From Mycobacterium europaeum (GTDB lineage Bacteria; Actinomycetota; Actinomycetes; Mycobacteriales; Mycobacteriaceae), in the NCBI RefSeq assembly GCF_002102155.1, contig NZ_LQOU01000010.1, positions 1 to 64,000 on the forward strand: a stretch of DNA of 64,000 bases, in the 5' to 3' direction. This document shows, in pieces, positions 6,870 through 13,895 of the stretch. Each line of letters opens with the position of its first letter. The first letter of the stretch is position 1. A program made the position numbers and the translations under genes. Under the pieces are notes generated by a model. The model worked only from the letters and a program-made list of their open reading frames with translations. It made no database searches and was not told where the DNA came from.

Positions 6870-9248
6870 TCACCGCGCCATGTTGGCAAAACGCGATAGG
6901 TGCAGCTGGTGCGCGACGGTGACGGTCTTGGTCGGGCCGTTGCGGTGTTTGGCCAGAATGAAATCCGCCTCTCCCCCGCGCGGGTCGTCGCGCTCGAAGG
7001 CGTCCGGCCGGTTCAGCAGGATCACCATGTCGGCATCTTGCTCCAATGATCCCGATTCCCGAAGGTCCGACAGCATTGGCTTCTTGTCGGTGCGCTGCTC
7101 GGGACCGCGGTTGAGCTGGCTGATCGCGACCACGGGGACCTCGATCTCCTTGGCCAAAAGCTTGAGATGCCTTGAGAATTCGGACACCTCCACCTGCCTC
7201 GACTCATGCTTCTTGCCCGACGTCATCAGCTGCAGGTAGTCGACCACCACCAGCTTCAAGTCGGCTTTCTGCTTGAGCCGGCGCGCCTTGGCGCGGATCT
7301 CCATCATCGTCAAATTGGGCGAGTCGTCGATATACAGGGGCGCCTCGCTGATTTCGCTCATCCGCCGCGCCAGCCGGGTCCAGTCGTCGTCGCTCATCCG
7401 GCCCGAGCGCATGTCGGCGAGCTTGATCTTCGCCTCGGCCGAGAGCAGCCGCATCACGATCTCGGACTTGCTCATTTCCAGCGAGAAGATGACGCTGGCC
7501 ATCCGGTGCTTGATCGAGCACGACCGCATGAAATCGAGACCGAGGGTGGAATTGTGCGTCGGGATCATCGCCCTACTGGCCAGGTAGAGGTGGCTGTCGT
7601 TGTCCACTTCGACGCACCGCACCGGAACTGTCTCGACCCGGCGGACATCGACGATGAAGCGTGAGCCAGAGCGCACGGTGCCAGTGGCGGCTCGACGCTC
7701 CTTGTGCAGGATAGCTTTTCGCTGCAAAGCGAACACTTCGTCGTCCGTAGAGAAGGTCAAGGTGTAGGCGATGCTGGACGACTCCCGACGGCCACGGACG
7801 CGCTTGGTCGAGGTTTGGCAGCGGTAGCCGAGGCTGACGATGAGTTCGGCGGCATCGGATGCCAGCCGATGGTTGGTGACCGAGAACTGGACCGCCCCGC
7901 CCGCCGTCACCGTTCCGTCGGTGTCAAGCAACCCGGCGAGCAGCGCCCGTCGTTGTGCCTCGGAACCCCGCAGGTACTCCAACGGAATGTGCTTGTTCCC
8001 GAGCACGCCGAGGGTGCGCAGCCGCGCCTGCAGTGTCCCCACCACGCCATCCGCTTCGATCCGCATGATGAGTTCAGGATCGGCCGTGGTGATCTGGGCT
8101 GCGGCACTGGTGCCGTCCCCGAGCCAGGCACCGAGAGTGTATGGCGGGATCAACAATTCGTGCTCGGGTAGGTCAAGCGCGCGCGCGTTCACCACGCTGT
8201 GGTTCAGTCGCCGGTCTAGCGTGTCACAGCGCAGGGTCCCTGCGATCTCAGCCGTCGTTCGCACCGCCGCAAAGGTGCGCTGATTCTGGGAGCGGTTGTA
8301 ACCCACCGCCGCAGCCTGCGCCGACTTCCGCGACGCACGTGTTTCGGTCAGCCACCGATGCTCGGCATCGGCGACGATCACCGTCCCGTCCGAAAATTCC
8401 ACTTCGTAGCAGGGCCGGCCCAGCATCACATCGGTGGTGGCCACCACCCGCGTCGGCCGGCCGTCGGCGCCGATCAACTCGTCACCGACGGCGATGTCAC
8501 CCATCGTCGTCCAGCCGGTTGGGGTGGGCAGCGGCGTATCCAAGGCGAGCGCCTTCCCCACTCCAGGCCTCGCAGCCACAATGATCATCTGTCCGGGGTG
8601 CAGACCGTTGGTCACCTCGTCGAGCTCGGTGAATCCGGTCGGCACGCCGCGCGAGATGCCGCCGTTCGAGGCAATCGCGTCGATCTCGTCCATTGTCGGC
8701 TGTAGCAGGTCCTCGAGCGGAACGAAGTCCTCCGACAGCCGCCGCTCGGCCACGTCGTAGATCTCCGCCTGCGCGCGATCGACCACCTCGGCCACGTCGG
8801 CGCCCTCGGCACCCGCGTAGCCGTACTGCACGACCCGCGTCCCGGCCTCCACCAGCCGGCGCAGCAGCGCCTTCTCGGCGACGATGCCGGCGTAGTAGCC
8901 CGCGTTGGCGGCGGTGGGCACGGTCGAGATCAGCGTGTGCAGATAGGGCGCACCGCCGATGCGGCGCAGCATCCCGCGGCGGTCCAGTTCCGCGGCCACC
9001 GTCACCGCGTCGGCCGGCTCGCCGCGGCCATAGAGGTCCAGGATCGCGTCGTAGACGTTCTGGTGCGCGGGGCGATAGAAGTCACCGGGCCGCAGCCGTT
9101 CCAGCACGTCGGCGATGGCGTCCTTGCTCAGCAGCATGCCGCCCAGCACCGCCTGCTCGGCCGCGAGGTCCTGCGGTGGCTGACGTCCGAAGTCCTCACT
9201 CGGCGGCGGCGAATCCATGCCCGACGCGAGGTCATCGACGACCGCCAT
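6870..9248 (-). CDS. dnaB: replicative DNA helicase DnaB, with intein
   Basis: The precursor has 792 aa; removal of the 334-aa intein leaves a helicase of about 458 aa, the normal size. Residues 20-170 are the N-terminal primase-interacting domain. The RecA-like ATPase core has Walker A ARPGVGK (K232) interrupted right after the lysine by the intein and resumed as STLGLDF. Later come FSLEMSK, the Walker B region LVVVDYLQLM and the arginine-finger end AKHRNGPT. ATG 9248 is chosen because AGGGAGGAGGG precedes it by about six bases; an in-frame ATG at 9269 would include that site in the coding sequence. DnaB unwinds DNA ahead of the replisome. The gene stands alone downstream of the rpsF-ssb-rpsR-rplI operon. 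Confidence 0.97.
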   Translation of the reverse strand: MAVVDDLASGMDSPPPSEDFGRQPPQDLAAEQAVLGGMLLSKDAIADVLERLRPGDFYRPAHQNVYDAILDLYGRGEPADAVTVAAELDRRGMLRRIGGAPYLHTLISTVPTAANAGYYAGIVAEKALLRRLVEAGTRVVQYGYAGAEGADVAEVVDRAQAEIYDVAERRLSEDFVPLEDLLQPTMDEIDAIASNGGISRGVPTGFTELDEVTNGLHPGQMIIVAARPGVGKALALDTPLPTPTGWTTMGDIAVGDELIGADGRPTRVVATTDVMLGRPCYEVEFSDGTVIVADAEHRWLTETRASRKSAQAAAVGYNRSQNQRTFAAVRTTAEIAGTLRCDTLDRRLNHSVVNARALDLPEHELLIPPYTLGAWLGDGTSAAAQITTADPELIMRIEADGVVGTLQARLRTLGVLGNKHIPLEYLRGSEAQRRALLAGLLDTDGTVTAGGAVQFSVTNHRLASDAAELIVSLGYRCQTSTKRVRGRRESSSIAYTLTFSTDDEVFALQRKAILHKERRAATGTVRSGSRFIVDVRRVETVPVRCVEVDNDSHLYLASRAMIPTHNSTLGLDFMRSCSIKHRMASVIFSLEMSKSEIVMRLLSAEAKIKLADMRSGRMSDDDWTRLARRMSEISEAPLYIDDSPNLTMMEIRAKARRLKQKADLKLVVVDYLQLMTSGKKHESRQVEVSEFSRHLKLLAKEIEVPVVAISQLNRGPEQRTDKKPMLSDLRESGSLEQDADMVILLNRPDAFERDDPRGGEADFILAKHRNGPTKTVTVAHQLHLSRFANMAR
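7551..8552 (-). other. class 3 intein with LAGLIDADG endonuclease inside dnaB
   Basis: The insertion (residues 233-566 of the precursor) begins with Ala (ALALDTPLP), not the usual Cys/Ser, and ends PTHN before Ser567. It carries all three hallmarks of class 3 inteins: Trp299 two residues after the block B histidine (AEHRW), Cys545 in block F (RCVEVDND) and Thr564 in block G (PTHN). In this class the block F cysteine starts splicing in place of residue 1. Two LAGLIDADG-type motifs, YTLGAWLGDG (370-379) and LLAGLLDTDG (436-445), show a homing endonuclease that appears intact. The Walker A insertion site is a known DnaB intein site in mycobacteria. Confidence 0.93.
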
Positions 9249-9397
9249 GGATCCCTCCTCCCTTACCACGCACCCGAACGTACATTCGAAAACCGCTCTC
9301 GTCAGCGTAAGTCAAGGAGCCGACACCTTCACCGCGCAGCCTTCGTACGCCTCGCGACGGGACGACGTTAGACGTTGCTGGCTAGGAGGTGAAAGGG

Positions 9398-9478
9398 GTG
9401 CTGTTCATGAACTTGTGCATGGTGTGTGCATATCCTTCAACACCCGTGTTGAGTGGGGTGTGGAGAACCTGTGCATGA
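9398..9478 (+). CDS. candidate small ORF, 26 aa, cysteine-bearing
   Basis: A GTG at 9398 is preceded, 7 bases upstream, by a perfect AGGAGGT at 9384-9390. The frame runs 26 codons to TGA at 9476 and encodes a peptide with three Cys (positions 7, 10, 25). It lies in the 529-bp gap between dnaB and rplI, on the opposite strand to both. The only support is the quality of the ribosome binding site. The frame also contains the palindrome GTTCATGAAC (9403-9412) and the inverted repeat TCAACAC-CC-GTGTTGA (9437-9452), so the DNA could instead be regulatory. Confidence 0.35.
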   Translation: MLFMNLCMVCAYPSTPVLSGVWRTCA

Positions 9479-9724
9479 ATTCAAGGGGCTCTGACATCGC
9501 TGCTGTTAAGGGCCATGTAACGGCATGAATTTCGTGTGGACAAGAATCTCTACGGCGTGTCGTCGCAGGTTACTGCGCCGGGCGTGTTGGCTTTCAGCCA
9601 TATTTTCGTAGCGTTACGGCAGGGTAAATGAGGTCCCCGGGACACCCCGCGGCGATAGTTCGCTAGCGCGCGCGTCCGCGACCGCCCGCGCTGGGACCCG
9701 AAAACATGCGCGCAGCGCAACTGA

Positions 9725-9758
9725 ACCCGGCGGCGGCCGATGACGGCCGCCGCCGGGT
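9725..9758 (-). terminator. strong hairpin downstream of rplI
   Basis: Twenty bases past the rplI stop lies a perfect stem of 14 bp (ACCCGGCGGCGGCC and its complement) with a 6-base loop. It is almost entirely G+C and has no U-tract after it, as is frequent for mycobacterial terminators. It most likely ends the rpsF-ssb-rpsR-rplI transcript. Confidence 0.75.
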
Positions 9759-9777
9759 CAGAGCAAACGTGGGAGGC

Positions 9778-10236
9778 TTAGCTCTCCGCGACAACCTCGA
9801 GGGCGACCTCGACGTCGACCTCGGGATGCAGGTGCACCGACACCGGGTGGGTGCCGACGGCCTTGATGTGCGACTTGGGCAGCCGGACGATTCGTTTGTC
9901 GAGGTTCGGCCCGCCGGCCTTCTTGATGGCCGCGACGACGTCCCCGGAGGTCACCGAGCCGAACAGCTTTCCGGAGTCGGCCGCCGTCCGCACCGGCAGC
10001 TGGACGGGGCCCAGCGCCTCGATCGCCGTCTTGAGTTCGTTGGCGTGCCCGAGGTCGCGCACCGCCTTGTTCTCGCGGGAGCGGCGGATCTCGTCGGCCT
10101 GCTTCTGCGCACCGCGCGAGGCGACGATCGCCAGACCGCGCGGGAGCAGGAAGTTGCGGCCATAGCCGTCCTTGACCTCGACCGTGTCGCCGACGGTACC
10201 GAGATGGTCGACGTCGGCCGTCAGAATCAGCTTCAT
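9778..10236 (-). CDS. rplI: 50S ribosomal protein L9
   Basis: The protein has 152 aa. It begins [13 protein letters not shown] and contains the L9 signature [22 protein letters not shown] central helix follows, then the C-terminal domain with [15 protein letters not shown]. It binds 23S rRNA near the L1 stalk. It is last in the rpsF-ssb-rpsR-rplI operon, 30 bp after rpsR, and is followed by a strong hairpin. Confidence 0.98.
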   Translation of the reverse strand: MKLILTADVDHLGTVGDTVEVKDGYGRNFLLPRGLAIVASRGAQKQADEIRRSRENKAVRDLGHANELKTAIEALGPVQLPVRTAADSGKLFGSVTSGDVVAAIKKAGGPNLDKRIVRLPKSHIKAVGTHPVSVHLHPEVDVEVALEVVAES

Positions 10237-10266
10237 CTTTTCGTACTTTCGCTCGAGCGTCGGCGG

Positions 10267-10521
10267 TTATCGCGCCGAGGAGGTGAAGGGCAGCAGCGCC
10301 ACCTCGCGGGCATTCTTCACCGCGATCGCGACGTCGCGTTGGTGCTGCACGCAGTTCCCGGTGACGCGACGCGCACGAATCTTGCCGCGCTCACTGATGT
10401 AGGTGCGCAGCAGCGCGGTGTCCTTGTAATCGATCGCTTGGCCCTTCTTCGCGCAGAAGACACACTTTCGCGTCTTGACGGGCTTTTCCGGAGCGGGACG
10501 TCGCTTGCTGGACTTGGCCAT
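10267..10521 (-). CDS. rpsR: 30S ribosomal protein S18, zinc-binding (C+) type
   Basis: The protein has 84 aa from ATG 10521, preceded by GAAAAGAAAGACAGTC. It carries C20-V-F-C23 and C57-V-Q-H60, the zinc-ribbon residues of the C+ form of S18, followed by a typical S18 core ([18 protein letters not shown]). Actinobacteria usually also encode a cysteine-free S18 in a Zur-controlled operon elsewhere; this copy corresponds to the zinc-replete form (RpsR1). It sits between ssb and rplI as in other mycobacteria. S18 binds beside S6 on the 30S platform. Confidence 0.97.
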   Translation of the reverse strand: MAKSSKRRPAPEKPVKTRKCVFCAKKGQAIDYKDTALLRTYISERGKIRARRVTGNCVQHQRDVAIAVKNAREVALLPFTSSAR

Positions 10522-10558
10522 GACTGTCTTTCTTTTCGTTCTTACTGTTGAAGTTCTC

Positions 10559-11080
10559 TTAGAAGGGCGGTTCGTCGTCGCCGCCGCCGAAGGACCCGGA
10601 TGCCGGGGCGCTGCCCCACGGGTCGTCGGCGGGTGCGCTGCTCGCCGGGGGTGCCGATCCCTGCCGGGACCCGCCGCCGCCGCCGAAGCCGCCACCCCCG
10701 CCACCGCCGCCGCTGCGGCTGGCCTTATTGACCTTGGCCGTGGCGTACCGCAGCGAGGGCCCGATCTCGTCGACCTCGACCTCGACCACGGTGCGCTTCT
10801 CGCCTTCGCGCGTCTCGAAGGACCGCTGCTTGAGCCGGCCGGTGACGATCACTCGCGCGCCACGGGTGAGGCTCTCGGCGACGTTCTCGGCGGCCTCGCG
10901 CCAGATGTTGCACCGCAGGAACAGTGCCTCGCCGTCTTTCCATTCCGAACTCTGGCGGTCAAAGATCCGGGGCGTCGACGCCACGGTGAAATTCGCGACG
11001 GCGGCACCGGACGGGGTGAACCGCAGTTCGGGGTCGGCGGTCAGGTTTCCGACAACGGTGATAGTGGTGTCACCAGCCAC
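10559..11080 (-). CDS. ssb: single-stranded DNA-binding protein
   Basis: The 173-aa protein starts at GTG 11080, chosen because GAGGAGGAAATT lies directly upstream and the product then begins (M)[11 protein letters not shown] as in mycobacterial SSB. An OB-fold spans about residues 1-115 ([19 protein letters not shown]). A glycine-rich flexible linker follows, and the acidic tail ends DDEPPF, the tip that docks replication and repair proteins. It lies in the rpsF-ssb-rpsR-rplI operon. The long (G)n-F-(G)n run of the linker is coded by GC-rich repeated codons. Confidence 0.97.
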   Translation of the reverse strand: MAGDTTITVVGNLTADPELRFTPSGAAVANFTVASTPRIFDRQSSEWKDGEALFLRCNIWREAAENVAESLTRGARVIVTGRLKQRSFETREGEKRTVVEVEVDEIGPSLRYATAKVNKASRSGGGGGGGGFGGGGGSRQGSAPPASSAPADDPWGSAPASGSFGGGDDEPPF

Positions 11081-11193
11081 AATTTCCTCCTCGTTCCGCC
11101 CTGCTGCTCGCTTCTCCGACGGTGAATGGCACGTGTCCTCGCTGAGCCTACGCAAATCCACCGACGGTGGGCCCACGACTCGGCCACGGGGTG

Positions 11194-11484
11194 TTAGTGC
11201 TTGTCGGTCCGCATCACCTTGGTCCGCAAGACCGACTCGTTGAGGCTCAGCTGGCGGTCGAGCTCGGAGACCGTCGCCGGCTCCGCCTTCAGGTCGACGA
11301 CAACATAGATGCCTTCGGCGTGCTTGGCGATCTCGTAGGCCAGCCGGCGCTTACCCCAGATGTCGACCTTTTCGACGGTTCCGCCGTCTTTGCGGACGAC
11401 GTTGAGGAACGTCTCCAACGACGGAGCGACAGTGCGCTCGTCGAGCGTGGGGTCAAGAATGACCATGATTTCGTATGGACGCAT
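11194..11484 (-). CDS. rpsF: 30S ribosomal protein S6
   Basis: The 96-aa protein begins [16 protein letters not shown], with the S6 core [24 protein letters not shown] 11484 is chosen because AGGAGGTGGTGAGG precedes it; an upstream in-frame start would place that site in the coding sequence. S6 forms a dimer with S18 on the 30S platform. It is the first gene of the operon rpsF-ssb-rpsR-rplI, so the promoter should lie in the 144 bp between it and the PfpI-like gene. Confidence 0.97.
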   Translation of the reverse strand: MRPYEIMVILDPTLDERTVAPSLETFLNVVRKDGGTVEKVDIWGKRRLAYEIAKHAEGIYVVVDLKAEPATVSELDRQLSLNESVLRTKVMRTDKH

Positions 11485-11628
11485 GGAAACCTCACCACCT
11501 CCTCTGGTCTGCACGGCCACGGTCGATCCGTGGCAGGAGGGTCGCCTGCGTCGGCAACCGCACCAGGCTACCCGACGGGCGGGGTGGCCTCCAAAATCGC
11601 GGCGGATCGGTGCGCTGGAGCAATCCGG

Positions 11629-12270
11629 CTACTGCCGGGCGTCCAAGTATTCGGTGGCCCGGTCCACCGTCGGCTGATCGGCCTTCGCGAGGGAACCCGA
11701 GTCGAACGGTGGCTGCGGGTCGTATTCGATGAGCAGCTGGGCGGCCTGCGCCGCCTGTCGATCGACGAGGAGCTCGACCAGCCGCAACGCCATGTCGATG
11801 CCGCTGGAGACGCCCGCGGCGGTGATGATCCGCCGCGGCAGATGCTCGACGACCCGGTCCGGCACGTAATGCGCGCCCAGGCCGTTGAGCAGGTCCCCGG
11901 CCCGCCAGTGCGTCGTGGCGGTGAGCCCGTCGAGCAGGCCCGCGGCGGCCAACAGCAGCGCACCGGTGCACACCGACGTGGTGAACGTCGTAGTCGGGTG
12001 CACGGCTTGCAGCCAGGCCCGGATGGTGTCGTCGTGAATCAGCTGCCGCGTGCCGATCCCGCCGGGAACCAGCACCACGTCCGGCGAGGTGATCTCGTCG
12101 AACCTGGCGTCGCAGCTCAGCCCGAGCATCCCGTTTTCCGTACGCACCTCGCCCTGGCGGTGACCGACGAACACCACCTCGATCGAGGGGACGCGTTGCA
12201 GCACTTCGTACGGGCCGACCGCGTCGAGGGCGGTCACCCGGGGAAACAACGGGACGGCCACGAGCGTCAT
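11629..12270 (-). CDS. DJ-1/PfpI-family protein (Rv0052-like)
   Basis: The 213-aa protein is of the class I glutamine amidotransferase-like superfamily, with a nucleophile elbow SVCTGALLLA (C101) and an early acidic residue in GPYEVL (E22), the pair used by isonitrile hydratase-type and DJ-1 proteins. The C-terminal part, GVSSGIDMALRLVE, is typical of the PfpI/AraC-associated subfamily. Its ATG overlaps the stop of the upstream membrane protein gene (ATGA), so the two are translationally coupled. Substrate is unknown; hydratase, glyoxalase or redox-sensing roles are all found in this superfamily. Confidence 0.88.
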   Translation of the reverse strand: MTLVAVPLFPRVTALDAVGPYEVLQRVPSIEVVFVGHRQGEVRTENGMLGLSCDARFDEITSPDVVLVPGGIGTRQLIHDDTIRAWLQAVHPTTTFTTSVCTGALLLAAAGLLDGLTATTHWRAGDLLNGLGAHYVPDRVVEHLPRRIITAAGVSSGIDMALRLVELLVDRQAAQAAQLLIEYDPQPPFDSGSLAKADQPTVDRATEYLDARQ

Positions 12271-13895
12271 GGCGCGGCGGGCTCGGCTTCGGGGATCGGC
12301 GTCCGGCGCGCGCCGGACGGTCGCAGCCAGTCCGGCAGCCAACCGGGCGGCGCGTCGGCAGCCCGATCGAAGGGGCCGCCCGGCGGGTCGTCCGCCCGGC
12401 CGCCCCAGCGCACCAAATCCTCGTCGGGCCGGTAGATCTGGCGGATCACCAGCGCGCACAGCGCGATGACGGCGACGTCGCGCAGCAACACGGTCGTGGT
12501 GAAGAACTGCTCCGGCAGCGACCGGTTCGGGTTCCCGTACAGGTAGTACATCCGCGGCACCCACACCACCGCGTCGATGGTCATCCACGCCAGCAGGATC
12601 CGGCGATGCGGCAAAGCCAGCACCGCCAGGGGCACCAGCCACAGGGAGAACTGCGGGCTCCATACCTTGTTGGTCAACAGGAAAACCGCCACCACCAAGA
12701 ACACGAGCTGCGCCAGCCGCGGCCGCTTCGGGGCGGTCAGCGCCATGTATGCGATTGCCGCACAACCGGTTACAAACAGCACCGTGACCACCGCGTTGAG
12801 CACGGTGGGCGGCTGCCAGAACCCGAGCCCGGAATCGAATCCGCGCCAACCGGTGAACGACTTCACCACGTTGTACACCGAATCCATGTCGTCGCCGCGG
12901 CGGGTGTTGAGCCGGAAGAATTCCGACCACCCCCGCGGAAACAGCACCAGGACGGGCAGATTCACCAACAACCACGTCGCCGCGGCCGCCACCGCGGTGC
13001 GGCTCAGCGCGCGAACGCGACCGGTGCGGAGCGCCAGGATCACCATCGGGCCCAGGAACAAGAGCGGATACAGCTTGGCCGCGGCGCCCAACCCGATCAG
13101 CACACCGGCCAGCACCGGTTTGCGCCGTGCCCACGCCAGCAGCCCCGCCATGGCGAATCCCGTGGCCAGCGCGTCGAAATTGGTGAAGATCTGGAAGATC
13201 ACCAGCGGCGAGGCGGCCACCAGGGCCGCATCCCAGATCCGGCGGCCCGCCAGACCGGCGGTGGCCCAGATGGTGGCCAGCCACGCCAGCGCCAGGCCGA
13301 ACGCCGCGACGTCGAAGAACATCACCACCTCGGCGACCACGGGAAGCGGGGCCAGCTTGCTCAGCGCGGTGTAGGTCTTGGCCAGCGCCATCGACACGTA
13401 CTGGTACATCCCGGTCAGCACCGGATACTCCATGTATCGCACCGCGGGACGACCGTCGTAGCGCGTCTGCGGCGTGCCGCTGCCGTCGGTCTCGATCCAG
13501 CTGGACTTGTACGGAAACTTGCCCTGGCTCAACAACTCCGCGCCGTAGAGCGGGACGGTATCGGAATAACACAACTCGTAGTAGGCGCGTTGATTCTCCC
13601 AGTTCGCCACCCGCTGGTCACCCGTGCCGGTGCCGGTGCTCTGCAGGCAGGCCGCCTTCGTCGACCAGCCCAGCGCCAGGAACACCAGGCCGACCAGGAA
13701 CATGACCCGCAACGGCGTCATCACCCGGGTGCGGCCGATCAGTGCGTGCCTGCCCACCGGCCCCCCGATGACCTCCGCCAGCGCGGCACCCAACGAGTCG
13801 GTGCGGCTAGGACAGTCGCGGTTGCCGACGCTGCGCAGATCGGCGGCCAGCGGCTGCGGGGAAATGGTGGCGGTCTGCCGCTGAGCCTCGGTCAC
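12267..13895 (-). CDS. polytopic membrane protein, GT87/DUF2029-like (Rv0051 homologue)
   Basis: The 542-aa protein has about ten hydrophobic helices beginning at RVMFLVGLVFLALGW. A large extracytoplasmic loop follows the first helix (about residues 75-145). It resembles the GT-C mannosyltransferase-like DUF2029 family, which uses polyprenyl-phosphate mannose, and matches the M. tuberculosis Rv0051 type. GTG 13895 is chosen because it overlaps the ponA1 stop (GTGA). Tight coupling with ponA1 suggests a cell-envelope role. Activity is unproven for this member, and the C-terminal cytoplasmic tail is proline-rich. Confidence 0.87.
   Translation of the reverse strand: MTEAQRQTATISPQPLAADLRSVGNRDCPSRTDSLGAALAEVIGGPVGRHALIGRTRVMTPLRVMFLVGLVFLALGWSTKAACLQSTGTGTGDQRVANWENQRAYYELCYSDTVPLYGAELLSQGKFPYKSSWIETDGSGTPQTRYDGRPAVRYMEYPVLTGMYQYVSMALAKTYTALSKLAPLPVVAEVVMFFDVAAFGLALAWLATIWATAGLAGRRIWDAALVAASPLVIFQIFTNFDALATGFAMAGLLAWARRKPVLAGVLIGLGAAAKLYPLLFLGPMVILALRTGRVRALSRTAVAAAATWLLVNLPVLVLFPRGWSEFFRLNTRRGDDMDSVYNVVKSFTGWRGFDSGLGFWQPPTVLNAVVTVLFVTGCAAIAYMALTAPKRPRLAQLVFLVVAVFLLTNKVWSPQFSLWLVPLAVLALPHRRILLAWMTIDAVVWVPRMYYLYGNPNRSLPEQFFTTTVLLRDVAVIALCALVIRQIYRPDEDLVRWGGRADDPPGGPFDRAADAPPGWLPDWLRPSGARRTPIPEAEPAAP

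Noticed and set aside
9437..9452. Rho-independent terminator in the dnaB-rplI gap
   Set aside because: The stem is only 7 bp with a 2-base loop and no T-run; it fits an operator or chance better than a terminator.
10525..10704. N-terminal extension of rpsR into ssb
   Set aside because: It is Arg/Ala-rich and has no S18 homology. The start at 10521 gives the standard 84-aa S18.
11167..12435. 422-codon plus-strand frame across rpsF and the PfpI-like gene
   Set aside because: It is antisense to two well-supported genes and has an unusual His/Arg/Gln-rich composition typical of shadow frames.
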